A stretch of 64,000 bases of DNA from Pseudarthrobacter chlorophenolicus A6 (GCF_000022025.1 NC_011886.1:62001-126000), one strand, 5' to 3'; positions 8,684 through 17,926 are shown, counted from the stretch's first letter. Notes: generated by a model not told the origin, from the letters alone. Numbers and translations: made by a program.

Positions 8684-9712
8684 ATGGAGAATCGCAGCAG
8701 GCTGACGCTCTCGGCGGTGGCGCGGCAGGCAGGCGTCTCGGTTCCCACGGTCTCCAAAGTGATCAACGGCCGGCCGGATGTCGCTGCGGATACCCGGAAG
8801 CGGGTCCTCGCCATCCTGGCAGAGTCGGGCTACACGTCGCCGGTGCAGCACCGCCGCTCCCTGGCCGCAGTCCCGGTGGTGGAGGTGGTGGTGGACTCCC
8901 TGAACTCCGGCTACACGGCTGAGGTGCTGGCCGGAATCATGGACTCGGCCACGTCCGGCGGTGTGGAAGTGGTGTTGAGCAGCACCGGTTCGCACGGGGG
9001 AGCCCCCAATCCGGAACAGCGCGCCCAGCGCATCGTGGACCAGGGGCGGTGCGGAATGATCGTGGTGACGTCGGCCTTCGGCGGTGCGCCGCTGGACGCC
9101 TTCCACCGCCGCGGCGTTCCCGTGGTGGTCATCGATCCGCTGAACCCGCCGTCGGAGCAGGTGGTGAGCGTCGGCTGCACCGACTGGGCCGGGGCCAAGG
9201 AGGCCACGGCGCACCTCCTGGCACTGGGTCACCGGCGCATAGCGTTCCTGGGCGGACCCGAAGCGGTGGAGTGCAGCCAGGCCAGGCTGCACGGCTATCT
9301 TGCGGCGCTGCGCTCGCAGGGAATCGCCGCGGAGGACCGGTACGTCCTGGCCGGGGAGTTCAGGTCCGACGACGGCGCGCGGCGGCTCCGTGACCTGCTG
9401 CTGCTCGATCCCCGGCCCACAGCCGTGGTTGCCGCCAGCGACACCATCGCCCTGGGCGTGATCGCCGAAGCCCTCCGGCAACAGGTCCAGATCCCGCAGG
9501 AGCTGAGCGTGGTGGGATTCGATGGCATCCGGCAGGCGGAGGAGTCCGTTCCGGCGCTGACCACCGTGGCGCAGCCATTGCGCGACATCGGCCGGGCGGC
9601 CCTCCGGATCATCCTGCGCCAGGTCCGGGGTGAGGTTCCGGACTCCCGGCGGGTTGAACTGGCCACGAAGCTGGTGGTCCGGGAATCGACGGCCGCACCT
9701 CGCGGGGAATAA
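8684..9712 (+). CDS. LacI-family transcriptional regulator, 342 aa
   Basis: Residues about 5-58 are the LacI helix-turn-helix (LSAVARQAGVSVPTVSKVIN) with the hinge. Residues about 65-335 form the periplasmic-binding-protein-like sensor domain, with VVGFDGIRQAEESVPALTTV near the C-terminus. It is probably the repressor of the divergent dehydrogenase-thuA-dehydrogenase operon, because the gap holds two identical inverted operators. I prefer ATG at 8684; a GTG at 8648 in frame is possible but overlaps an operator. Confidence 0.9.
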   Translation: MENRSRLTLSAVARQAGVSVPTVSKVINGRPDVAADTRKRVLAILAESGYTSPVQHRRSLAAVPVVEVVVDSLNSGYTAEVLAGIMDSATSGGVEVVLSSTGSHGGAPNPEQRAQRIVDQGRCGMIVVTSAFGGAPLDAFHRRGVPVVVIDPLNPPSEQVVSVGCTDWAGAKEATAHLLALGHRRIAFLGGPEAVECSQARLHGYLAALRSQGIAAEDRYVLAGEFRSDDGARRLRDLLLLDPRPTAVVAASDTIALGVIAEALRQQVQIPQELSVVGFDGIRQAEESVPALTTVAQPLRDIGRAALRIILRQVRGEVPDSRRVELATKLVVRESTAAPRGE

Positions 9713-9749
9713 GCTCCCCCTTCGCCATCCAATTTCCCGGAGCGCGAAA

Positions 9750-9783
9750 GGGCACCCATTGCCATTTCCGGTAATGGGTGCCC
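9750..9783. terminator. Hairpin between convergent genes
   Basis: An 11-bp perfect stem (GGGCACCCATT / AATGGGTGCCC) with a 12-nt loop sits between the ends of the lacI gene and the minus-strand secreted protein gene. T runs are weak on both sides, so it is a likely but not classical bidirectional terminator. Confidence 0.6.
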
Positions 9784-9799
9784 TGGGGTCGTGTTTGCC

Positions 9800-10381
9800 C
9801 TATCCGTAAATCACACGGCATGAAACTCCCGTGGGAAAGAATGCCGTCCCACGTTCAGTGCCGGTATGGAAACCGAAAAGGTTGTAACGGTCAACATTGT
9901 AGAAAACGAACGTTCCGGATGGGCGTGCGATGTAAAGCTGGTTATAGCCGAGGACCGGTGAAGTACAGGAGACAGTATCGGAGACTGACACCGAATAGCT
10001 GAGTCCCGCCTGTGCACTGACAGCTCCCGCCGACAAGCCGAACCCGCCCGACACGGTGGCTGACATGGTCACGGCGCGGGACAGGCTGCAGGTTGCGCCG
10101 GGATTCCTGCAGCTTGTCAGAATATCCGGGGATTCGGTTCCGTACTGCTGGCCGGTTATGGAGACGCGGTATGTGTCCCCTACCGCGTCTGTGCCCGCCA
10201 TTTCTCCCTTGGACGGCATGACAGGCGCATTAAGGTTCGCAAAGTGGTGGTCTACTTCGGCCTGGACATTGTCACTGGAAGGCACCGCCGGCGGCGTTTC
10301 GGATGCGTGGGCAGGCCCAGCGAAGCCGAGGCCTAGGCCTGCGGAGATTGTCGCTGCCAAAAGAATTTTTCTGATATTCAT
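9800..10381 (-). CDS. Secreted protein of unknown function, 193 aa
   Basis: Begins MNIRKILLAATISAGLGLG and has a Sec signal peptide ending at AHA (about residue 27). The mature part has four cysteines (TSCRNPGATC, VSCTSPV, VSCRVIYG), probably two disulfides, and is rich in Ser, Gly and aromatic residues with no recognisable domain. I chose the ATG at 10381 because it starts the signal peptide; a longer in-frame ORF upstream is not credible. Codons and the flanking DNA are less GC-rich than neighbours, a hint of transfer. Confidence 0.75.
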   Translation of the reverse strand: MNIRKILLAATISAGLGLGFAGPAHASETPPAVPSSDNVQAEVDHHFANLNAPVMPSKGEMAGTDAVGDTYRVSITGQQYGTESPDILTSCRNPGATCSLSRAVTMSATVSGGFGLSAGAVSAQAGLSYSVSVSDTVSCTSPVLGYNQLYIARPSGTFVFYNVDRYNLFGFHTGTERGTAFFPTGVSCRVIYG

Positions 10382-10617
10382 TTTCCCCCATTTTGTAAAT
10401 CCATACAGTTTCGATGGCGGATCGAGCGTAGCAGGGATATCCCACACAAGTTCAGTCGTTTATGAATTGACTGCCCCGATTTATGCTGGTATTCGGGATG
10501 CTGGTCATTTTTCATAACATCGAATTGCTTGGCAGATCAAGTCAAGTCGCTTTTGCGCAACCTGTCCCTCGGCAATATCGTTGCCAAGCAGATACTTTCT
10601 TTTGAGTTGGGGGAATT

Positions 10618-11055
10618 ATGCCGGTCCGTGGCACTCTAGTGACGTCCGCAGTTGCAGCCCTGGCGATGCTGGCGCTGGTGTCATGTACCCCAGAGCCGGC
10701 GCAGCCGGGCATGGCCATTCTTGACCGGGCAGCTTCAGCCGAAGATGAGGTCCCCGCGTTCGTGGACCTCAAGGGCAAGGACCCTTCCACTGTGAGGCTG
10801 GCTGCGGACCACGGAGGTTTCCGGTTCTACCTTGCCCGCCCGGACCAGGGGGCGGGATTCTGCCTGATCCAGGTTGCTGAGGCAGGAAAGGACCGGTGGG
10901 GTTCGGCGTGCACGACGGATGGCAAGCCGGTGCTGACCACCAACCTGCTGGGGTACGGGAGCGAGGCTGCCGTGGTGGCCGACGGCGGGGATACGGGGGA
11001 CCTGGTGGGCCAGGGGTATGCACTGATCCAGGACAACATCCTTGTCCGGCGCTGA
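10618..11055 (+). CDS. Putative lipoprotein, 145 aa
   Basis: Starts MPVRGTLVTSAVAALAML and has a lipobox LVSC near residue 23, so it is probably anchored to the outer face of the membrane. The rest shows no domain I recognise. The segments FCLIQVAEAG and WGSACTTDG supply two further cysteines. The ATG follows a GGGGGAA ribosome binding site. It stands alone between the low-GC secreted gene and sulP. Confidence 0.75.
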   Translation: MPVRGTLVTSAVAALAMLALVSCTPEPAQPGMAILDRAASAEDEVPAFVDLKGKDPSTVRLAADHGGFRFYLARPDQGAGFCLIQVAEAGKDRWGSACTTDGKPVLTTNLLGYGSEAAVVADGGDTGDLVGQGYALIQDNILVRR

Positions 11056-11093
11056 CACGTCGCCAAACGCCGGCCCGGCACTGAATGGCGGGG

Positions 11094-12689
11094 TCAGGAG
11101 CCGAGGTGCCCGCTGAGGCGCCGGTGGAATCCGGTGCTGCGTTCATCGAGGCCTTCTATCGTCACCGTCGCCCCGTGGTCGCCGTACTTCGTCTCAATGG
11201 AGTCGAGGGCGGCGACCGTGGAGGCGTCCCAAATCTGGGCACGGCTGAGGTTGATGGTCACTGACGCAGGATCCTCGGCGTACGCAAAGTGTTCCACGAG
11301 GTCGTTGCTGCTGCCGAAGAAGAGCGGCCCCACCACGTCGTAACGGACGCTTTCGCCGTCGTCCGCCAGTTTCCTGTCCACGCTGATGACGTGGGCAACC
11401 CTGCGCGCGAACAGCACCATGGCGAGGACAACGCCCACCAGGACGCCGTAGGCAAGGTTGCCGGTGAACACCACGACGGCCACCGTGACGCCCATGACGA
11501 GCGTCTCCGGCAGGGGCATCCGCTTCAGGGTGGACGGCTTGACGCTGTGCCAGTCGACGGTGGTCACGGCCACCACCATCATCACGGCGGCGAGGGCCAC
11601 CATGGGAATCTGGCCCATGACCGAGCTGAGCCCCGTCACCAGCGCGAGCAGGAAGACCCCGGCAACGGTCGTCGAGATGCGGGTGCGTGCCTGCCCGGTC
11701 TTCACGTTCAGCACGGTCTGGCCGATCATCGCGCAACCGGCGATGCCACCATAGAAACCGGCCAGGATGTTCGAGACGCCCAGCGCCCAGGACTCGCGGC
11801 CCTTGTGCGACGGTGTGTCGGTGATGTCATCCACGAGTTTCGCGGTGAGGAGCGTTTCCATGAGCCCCACGAAGGCCACGCTCAGCGCGGTGGGCAGGAT
11901 CAGCTGGAAGGTCTCGACATTCAGCGGGAAGAGGAACGGCGTGAACCCGGGCAGCTTGCCCGTGAGGGGCCCTTCGTCCGAGACGTTCGGTACGGCGAGG
12001 CCGGCAATGATCGCGATTGCGGTTACGACGACGATCGCCACCAGCGGCGAGGGGACCGCCTTGGTGAACCGCGGAAGGATGAAAATGATCGCAAAAGTCA
12101 GGGCGAACAGGGCATAGGCGAGCCCGGGGACGTTGAGGACGTGCGGCACCTGGGCCATGAAGATCAGCACACCCAGGGCGTTCACGAACCCGATCATCAC
12201 CGAGCGGGGAATGAACCGCATCAGGCGGGCGAGGCCGGCCAGGCCAAAGACCACCTGGATGACGCCGGCCAGGAGCACCGTGGGCAGGACGTACTGCACG
12301 CCGTGTTCGTGCACCAGCGGGGCAATGACCAGGGCCACGGAACCGGCTGCGGCCGTGACCACTCCCGGCCGGCCGCCAAGGATGGACATCGCCAGGGCAA
12401 GCACGATGGAGGCGACAAGGCTCACCATCGGATCCACCCCCGCGACGATCGAGAAGGAGATGACCTCCGGGACCAGCGCGAGCGTTGTGACCATCCCGGC
12501 GAGGACCTCGCGGGACAGTTGCCGTGGAGAGCGCAGGGCCGTCAGCACGGTGATGGGCTGCCGGAAGGGGCGGGGGTGGTTGGTGACGGCCAAGGAGCGG
12601 CTCCAGGGACTCGGCTCTGTTGGGAAAGAGCGGTGGGGAACGTTTCTGCGCCACGCTGCGCACGGGTCCAGCCCGGTCATGGAAGACAA
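11094..12689 (-). CDS. SulP-family anion transporter with STAS domain, up to 531 aa
   Basis: Inorganic anion (sulfate, bicarbonate or similar) transporter. The membrane domain runs from about residue 50 to 420 (for example LAGMVTTLALVPEVISFSI and GGRPGVVTAAAGSVALVIAP). A C-terminal STAS domain follows (about 440-531, including SRAQIWDASTVAALDS). The N-terminus is uncertain. The ATG at 12689 gives a poorly conserved 30-residue lead, and a TTG at 12593 with GGAG upstream may be the true start. It is divergent from a MerR regulator that probably controls it. Confidence 0.88.
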   Translation of the reverse strand: MSSMTGLDPCAAWRRNVPHRSFPTEPSPWSRSLAVTNHPRPFRQPITVLTALRSPRQLSREVLAGMVTTLALVPEVISFSIVAGVDPMVSLVASIVLALAMSILGGRPGVVTAAAGSVALVIAPLVHEHGVQYVLPTVLLAGVIQVVFGLAGLARLMRFIPRSVMIGFVNALGVLIFMAQVPHVLNVPGLAYALFALTFAIIFILPRFTKAVPSPLVAIVVVTAIAIIAGLAVPNVSDEGPLTGKLPGFTPFLFPLNVETFQLILPTALSVAFVGLMETLLTAKLVDDITDTPSHKGRESWALGVSNILAGFYGGIAGCAMIGQTVLNVKTGQARTRISTTVAGVFLLALVTGLSSVMGQIPMVALAAVMMVVAVTTVDWHSVKPSTLKRMPLPETLVMGVTVAVVVFTGNLAYGVLVGVVLAMVLFARRVAHVISVDRKLADDGESVRYDVVGPLFFGSSNDLVEHFAYAEDPASVTINLSRAQIWDASTVAALDSIETKYGDHGATVTIEGLDERSTGFHRRLSGHLGS

Positions 12690-12773
12690 TGGGTGGGAAG
12701 GATTGCACCGGCAACGTCCGGATGCGTGTGCAACACTACCCTAACGTGAGGGTTGACCAGGGTTGGTGACGTG

Positions 12774-13175
12774 ATGGTGAAAGAAATGACCGCCGAAGAA
12801 GTGGTGGCGACGATGCACATCGGAGAGCTCGCGGACCGGGCGCAGATGTCCTTGCGGACCATCCGGCACTACGACGAGGTGGGCCTGCTCAAACCGTCGG
12901 GCAGGACCGAGGGCGGCTTCCGCCTCTACACCGAACGCGATTTCACCCGCCTGCTGGTGATCCGCCGGATGAAGCCACTGGGTTTCACACTCGAGGCCAT
13001 GGCTGGGCTCCTGCGGGTCATTGACGCGCTGGAAGCGTCCGAACCCGGCCAGGATGACACCGCCACCAGATCCGAGCTGAACAGCTTCATTGAGGAGGCC
13101 GCACGGCGCCGGGCCAAGCTGGAGGAACAACTCGGCATGGCCGATGAGTTCCTGGCACTCCTCCGCGCGCAGTAG
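12774..13175 (+). CDS. MerR-family transcriptional regulator, about 133 aa
   Basis: The N-terminal winged helix (IGELADRAQMSLRTIRHYDE, then GLLKPSGRTEGGFRLYTE) is typical of MerR. The C-terminal part is a short dimerisation coiled coil (FIEEAARRRAKLEEQL). No cysteine cluster is visible, so metal or redox sensing as in SoxR is unlikely. ATG at 12774 or 12786 is likely; TTG at 12753 is also in frame. Its divergent position next to sulP suggests it controls the transporter. Confidence 0.85.
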   Translation: MVKEMTAEEVVATMHIGELADRAQMSLRTIRHYDEVGLLKPSGRTEGGFRLYTERDFTRLLVIRRMKPLGFTLEAMAGLLRVIDALEASEPGQDDTATRSELNSFIEEAARRRAKLEEQLGMADEFLALLRAQ

Positions 13176-13317
13176 GGCTTCGCGAAAACTGTGGGCAGTC
13201 TCCCGGCCCAGGACCGGAGCAGCAGCAAAGCCGGCTGATAAAATGGCCGGGTTGCAGGGCGGCCTTTTCTCGCTGGTCCAGCCAGCGCCGCAACCAGGTA
13301 GGGGACCAGACACAATC

Positions 13318-15009
13318 ATGACGGCAGGCGGGTCACACCTCCGGACTTCGGAAAGCCGGCCGGACACACCGGCAACGGCGTCCGCGCCGGCCAAAGGACG
13401 TGCCTACCTCGCCACCATTGAAGGCTTCATCGGCTCCCTCATGATGTTCGTGGGCTCCATCGGGACAGGGTGGATCGCCAACGGCTCACCCATGATCCGC
13501 CAGCCCGTGGTCATCGCCCTGCGCACCGAAGGATGGGGCGTCACGGTCTCCACCTTCCTCCTTACCCTCGGTGCCATGCTGCTGATGCGTTCCTGGCTTC
13601 GGCTGGGCCAACGGCTCGCGGACTGGGGCAGCAAATCCCTGCGGTCCGTGGTTATTGCAGTGTCCGCGTGGTCGCTGCCGCTCATCTTCTGCGTTCCGGT
13701 GTTTTCCCGCGACGTCTACGCCTACACCGGCCAGGGCCGGCTGGTCCAGGAGGGCCAGAACCCCTACGAGGTGGGAATCTCCACCCTCAACAACTGGTTC
13801 GCGCTTGGTGCCGATCCCGCGTGGGCGGAAAACCGGACACCTTACGGCCCGTACTTCCTCTGGCTCGCCCGCGGGGTGGTAGGGCTCACCGGGGCCCAGC
13901 CCGACGCGTCCGTCCTGCTCTTCCGCCTGCTGGCCGGCGTCGGCGTGCTGCTCTGTGTCATCTACGTGCCCAAGCTCGCCGAACTGCACGGCATCAACGG
14001 CGCCCGGGCGCTGTGGATCACGGTGGCCAACCCGCTGTTCCTGATCAGCTTCATCGCCAGCGCCCACAACGATGCCCTGATGGTGGGCCTGGCGGTTGCC
14101 GGCGTGTACTTCGCGGCCACCCGCCGCTACGTGGCAGGCATCCTGCTGGTCACCGCCTCGATCGGCATCAAGCCCATCACCGTGCTCCTGCTGCCGTTCA
14201 TAGGAGTGATGTGGGCCGGACCGTCGGCGTCGTGGCTGCGGAAGTTCCTCATGTGGGGCGCGACGGCGGGCATCAGCCTGGCCGTCCTGCTGCTCAGTGG
14301 GATCCCGTACAACCTCGGCATGGGCTGGACGTGGGCCATTTTGGACACCACCCCCGGCTACACCGGCTACTCACCATCAGGGTTCCTGGGACAGCAGGTG
14401 GAGTTCCTCGCCAACGTCCTTGGCCTGCCGGGCGGAACCTTTGCCACGTGGCTTCGGACCGGCATGAAGTGGACCGCCATCGGGCTGGTGCTGCTGCTGA
14501 TGTTCCGCGGCGACTACTCTCGCGCGGTGCGCCGGATGGCGCTGGCGTTCACCGCCGTCGTGATGCTCTCGCCCATCATCCAGCCCTGGTACATCCTGTG
14601 GTTCCTGCCGTTCCTGGCCGTCACCGGTATCCGCGACGACTGGCAGATCCGGTCCCTTTACGTGGGCGTCACGTTCTTCGTGGTGTTCGGCGCGCAGGAC
14701 CAGCTCTCCGTCTGGGGCTTCGTGGAATTGCCCATCCCGCCGTCGTCGCTGGCGTTCGTCACCGCGCTGGCCTTTACGTTCTACCTTCTATTCCTCGATG
14801 TGCATACACGCAAGCTGCTCATCGAAGGGCGTCCGCTGGATCTGGCCCGCACGGGCTGGCAGTGGGTGGCGGAGCGCCGGGCCGCACGCCGCGCCCATGG
14901 TGACGCGGACGCCGAGGCAAGTGCCGCCGTCGGGACCGCCGACGGCCCGGGCGCGCCGGATCAGGCATCCGCTGATCAGGCGTCCGCGGACCAGGCGGAA
15001 GGCCGCTAA
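13318..15009 (+). CDS. mptB: Polyprenol-phosphomannose-dependent alpha-1,6-mannosyltransferase (MptB-like), 563 aa
   Basis: GT-C type membrane mannosyltransferase that uses polyprenyl-phosphomannose to extend the alpha-1,6-mannan backbone of lipomannan or lipoarabinomannan. About 13 transmembrane segments are visible. The SRDVYAYTGQGRLVQEGQNP segment carries the acidic/aromatic loop typical of the family. NPLFLISFIASAHNDALMVG and GIKPITVLLLPF are further conserved stretches. The C-terminal 40 residues are a hydrophilic tail with repeated DQASA. I chose ATG 13318; an in-frame ATG at 13243 is possible. The end overlaps the convergent GT87-like gene by 4 nt. Confidence 0.85.
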   Translation: MTAGGSHLRTSESRPDTPATASAPAKGRAYLATIEGFIGSLMMFVGSIGTGWIANGSPMIRQPVVIALRTEGWGVTVSTFLLTLGAMLLMRSWLRLGQRLADWGSKSLRSVVIAVSAWSLPLIFCVPVFSRDVYAYTGQGRLVQEGQNPYEVGISTLNNWFALGADPAWAENRTPYGPYFLWLARGVVGLTGAQPDASVLLFRLLAGVGVLLCVIYVPKLAELHGINGARALWITVANPLFLISFIASAHNDALMVGLAVAGVYFAATRRYVAGILLVTASIGIKPITVLLLPFIGVMWAGPSASWLRKFLMWGATAGISLAVLLLSGIPYNLGMGWTWAILDTTPGYTGYSPSGFLGQQVEFLANVLGLPGGTFATWLRTGMKWTAIGLVLLLMFRGDYSRAVRRMALAFTAVVMLSPIIQPWYILWFLPFLAVTGIRDDWQIRSLYVGVTFFVVFGAQDQLSVWGFVELPIPPSSLAFVTALAFTFYLLFLDVHTRKLLIEGRPLDLARTGWQWVAERRAARRAHGDADAEASAAVGTADGPGAPDQASADQASADQAEGR

Positions 15010-16289
15010 GCCCCTGCAGGCACCGGCGCGGAGTTCTTCCGGCCTAGCTCGGCGGTCCGCTTCACCGACCACCAGAGCAGCACTACCAGCAGCACGTTCC
15101 GGGTGGTCAGGATGGCTGCCATGACCGGGTGGGCGTGGATCAGCGGAGTGTAGAACAGCGGGTAGATCACGAACGTGGTCATGGCTATGCCCATCAGCAG
15201 CGCCGCGGGGACCTTCCAGCGGTCCCAGTCGTGCGTGAGGCCGGCGATGATGACCGGAGCCAGCCAGATGATGAACTGCGGCGAGCCCACCTTGTTGAAC
15301 ACGATGAAGGCGGTGACCATCATCAGGGACCCCTCAAGGAACAGTTCCTCGCGTTCGGCTCCGCGGTTCAGTGCGCGGACCAGCAGGACGGCAGCCACCA
15401 CGGCGGCGAGGATCAGCAGCGGCTGCATCAGGAACGCCGCGGTACTGGCGCCCGGGCCGTAGACCTCCGTGGAGTTGATGGCCGTGTTGTCCGCCATTTT
15501 GGACCCGGCAATGTTGAAGACGCTCAGCCACACCCACGGCGTGGAGAACGTGGCTTCGAGCTGCATGCCGCGCTCGCCCTGGTTCAGGAGGAAGTCCATG
15601 ATGTGCGGCAGGCCGCCGGACAGCCACGTTCCCAGGGCCACCACGGCGGTGACGCCGGCGCCGGCCAGGACCACCTGGATGCGCTTGCGGCTGGCGATCA
15701 CGATGGGCGCCAGGACGGCTGCGGGCCACACCTTGATCCAAGTGGCGATGCTGAGCAGGACCCCGGCAACCACAGGGCGTTCCGCGGCGTACAGCAGCGC
15801 GATGAGCACGATCGGGGCGGTGATGCCTTCCACCCGGGCGAAGCTGAGGTAGCCCATGAAGATGGTGAAGAACAGCCACCACCACGCCGGGGCGATGCCG
15901 CTGACCCTGCGCGGCCCGCGCGTCAGGTACAGGATCCCGACGGCGTTGAGGGCCGTGATGATCAGGAACCACACCAGCAGGTAGAGGCTTGGCCCGGCGA
16001 TGTTTGCCAGGAAGATGGGCAGCTGGGCGAGCACCGGGTAGACCCAGGGGCTGATCTTGCCGTCCAGGTCCTGCGGGTTGTAGCCGTCCGTGGCCCATTG
16101 GCGGTACTGCTCCGTGTCGCTGAAGGTATCGCCGTTCAGGAAGAAGGACGCCATCCAGCCGAGGAAGTACAGATGTACGACGGCGAATCCCCACCACACG
16201 CTGGACGGTCTGGCGAACCAGTCCACCACCCTCGCCGGGAGGAGCTTGGTGCGGACACTGACCAGGCGGTCAAAGAACGTCGTGGAAAT
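15006..16289 (-). CDS. GT87/DUF2029-type membrane glycosyltransferase, paralogue 1, 427 aa (ATT start)
   Basis: Polytopic membrane protein with about 10 helices, similar along its length to the gene just upstream. Shared blocks include the FSDT..YRQWA loop, SPWVYP, WIKVWPAA and GSPQFIIWL. GT-C glycosyltransferases of this kind use polyprenyl-phosphate sugars, and the neighbour mptB suggests mannose. The first ATG or GTG is too late (16229). The paralogue alignment continues upstream to an ATT at 16289, which has AAGGAG about 7 nt before it and lies 1 nt after the stop of the upstream gene. I therefore place the start there. Confidence 0.8.
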   Translation of the reverse strand: MSTTFFDRLVSVRTKLLPARVVDWFARPSSVWWGFAVVHLYFLGWMASFFLNGDTFSDTEQYRQWATDGYNPQDLDGKISPWVYPVLAQLPIFLANIAGPSLYLLVWFLIITALNAVGILYLTRGPRRVSGIAPAWWWLFFTIFMGYLSFARVEGITAPIVLIALLYAAERPVVAGVLLSIATWIKVWPAAVLAPIVIASRKRIQVVLAGAGVTAVVALGTWLSGGLPHIMDFLLNQGERGMQLEATFSTPWVWLSVFNIAGSKMADNTAINSTEVYGPGASTAAFLMQPLLILAAVVAAVLLVRALNRGAEREELFLEGSLMMVTAFIVFNKVGSPQFIIWLAPVIIAGLTHDWDRWKVPAALLMGIAMTTFVIYPLFYTPLIHAHPVMAAILTTRNVLLVVLLWWSVKRTAELGRKNSAPVPAGA

Positions 16290-16290
16290 G

Positions 16291-17607
16291 TCAGGACTCC
16301 TTCAGCGCAGGAGCGGATGCCGGGGTTTTCCTGCCCAGCAGGTACACCCGGCGCACGCTCCACAGGAACAGGACCACCAGCAGGACGTTGCGGATGGTCA
16401 GCACCAGCGCCATCCACGGGTTGTTGTGGCTGAGGGCGTCGTAGAAAAGCGGGTAGATGAAGTAGGTGGCCACGGCGATGGCAATCAGCATCACTGCGGG
16501 GACGCGCCATTCACGCCAGCTGTGTGCCAGGCCTACGGCGACGGCGGGGCCAAGCCACACCATGAACTGCGGGGAGCCCACCTTGTTGAAGACCACGAAC
16601 GCTGCGGCAAGGGCGAGGGCGCCGGCCAGGAGCAGCTCGGTCCGGTCCACGCCGCCGGCCACCTTGTGCTGCTTGCCGTTGTGGAGCGCCCAGAAGGTCA
16701 TCCCGGCCACCACGAGGGCTGCCAGGATCAGCAGCGGCTGCATCAGTACGGACATGGTGGCCGTTCCGGGGCCGTCCACCTGCATGGAGTTGATGTCCGT
16801 GTTCATGTACATGCGGGAGCCGTCCACGTTCAGGACGGAGAGCCAGAGCCACGGGGTGGTGAAGGTGGCTTCGAGCTGCATGCCGCGGTCGCCCTGCTGG
16901 GTGAGGAAGTTCAGCAGCTTGGGAACGCTGCCCAGGGCGGCCGCCAGCGCGACGACTGCCGCTGACGTTGCCAGGCCGGCCAGGACCACCACCACCCGGT
17001 TCTTGACCACGGCGAAGAGGGCCAGCATGATCGCTGCCGGCCATACTTTCACCCAGGTTCCGATGGCCAGCAGGACGGAGGCAATGAACGGCCGGCCCAC
17101 GCCGTAGGCAAGGGCCACCAGGACCAGCGGCGCGGTGAGGCCGTCCACCCGGGCGAAGCCGAGCCAGCCCATCAGGAAGGTGAAGGCCAGCCACCACCAG
17201 CCCGCGGGGATGGCGCCGGTGTTGCGGCCGCGTTCGGTCAGCTTGAGCAGTGCCCAGCCGTTGAGGAGGGTGGTCATCAGGACCCAAAGGAAGAAGAAGG
17301 GTCCCGGCCCGGCGGCGCCGGCGATGGCCATGGGGATGAGCGCGAGGATCGGGTAGACCCAGGGGCTGGGGCCACCGGACAGGTTGGCATCATTGAACCC
17401 TGCCATGGCCCAGTCGCGGTAGATGAACGTATCGCTGAAGGCTTCACCGCGCAGCGACAAAGAGGCAGCGAAGATAAGGAAGACCAGGTGCACCACGATG
17501 AAGCCGCCCAGCAGTCCCCGCGGCGTGTTCAGCACCGCGCGCGCCCGGCTGGGGATGATGACGTTGCGGATCCGGGTGAGATTGCCGAAGAAAGCGTCCG
17601 TGGAAAT
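16291..17607 (-). CDS. GT87/DUF2029-type membrane glycosyltransferase, paralogue 2, 438 aa (ATT start)
   Basis: First gene of the pair, with the same membrane topology as its neighbour and the blocks FSDTFIYRDWA, SPWVYPILALIP, WVKVWPAAI and GSPQFMVWL. The conventional GTG start at 17535 would cut off 24 residues that align with the neighbour (ISTDAFFGNL versus ISTTFFDRLV). An ATT at 17605-17607, with AAGGA 7 nt upstream, begins that conserved segment and is the probable start. The pair is likely an operon acting in lipomannan-type glycan assembly with mptB; the exact donor and acceptor are unknown. Confidence 0.8.
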   Translation of the reverse strand: MSTDAFFGNLTRIRNVIIPSRARAVLNTPRGLLGGFIVVHLVFLIFAASLSLRGEAFSDTFIYRDWAMAGFNDANLSGGPSPWVYPILALIPMAIAGAAGPGPFFFLWVLMTTLLNGWALLKLTERGRNTGAIPAGWWWLAFTFLMGWLGFARVDGLTAPLVLVALAYGVGRPFIASVLLAIGTWVKVWPAAIMLALFAVVKNRVVVVLAGLATSAAVVALAAALGSVPKLLNFLTQQGDRGMQLEATFTTPWLWLSVLNVDGSRMYMNTDINSMQVDGPGTATMSVLMQPLLILAALVVAGMTFWALHNGKQHKVAGGVDRTELLLAGALALAAAFVVFNKVGSPQFMVWLGPAVAVGLAHSWREWRVPAVMLIAIAVATYFIYPLFYDALSHNNPWMALVLTIRNVLLVVLFLWSVRRVYLLGRKTPASAPALKES

Positions 17608-17926
17608 GGCGGGATCCTTGTCAGGTCGTGGCGCACGTAAGTGGTTGCGCGGGTGGCTGGATACTGCCGCACGGCAGGCGCACAGCGGCGTCGTTCAGGA
17701 ACATCGAAGGGCCTGGAACAGTTTCCGCCCGAATTCAACTCTAATTCACGGCCATTGGCCCGCCGTAATTGCATTATTCTTGGAAAGCGTTATCCCCTGG
17801 CTGACCTGCGGTATTTTTCTAAAGTTGCTGGCGGCGGATGTGTCATGCACCATAGTGCCCAGGCACTGCAGCCTTGGGGAGCGCAGCTGTTCCACTCCCA
17901 TCCGCACCACCCCTAAGGCATAAGCA
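17608..17926. other. Intergenic region upstream of the glycosyltransferase pair
   Basis: This 319-bp divergent gap is less GC-rich near its centre (around 17740-17830). It must hold the promoters of the minus-strand glycosyltransferase operon and of the small plus-strand gene. I see no convincing -35/-10 pair, hairpin or conserved ORF in it. Confidence 0.5.

Noticed and set aside
11289..12749. Long plus-strand reading frame (486 codons) opposite the sulP gene
   Set aside because: It lies wholly antisense to a gene with clear transporter and STAS domains, has low-complexity His/Arg/Gly-rich composition and no motifs. This is a GC-rich shadow frame.
13090..13317. In-frame N-terminal extension of MptB reaching into the merR gene
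   Set aside because: Most of it is out-of-frame merR sequence. Only a start at 13243 or 13318 is reasonable.
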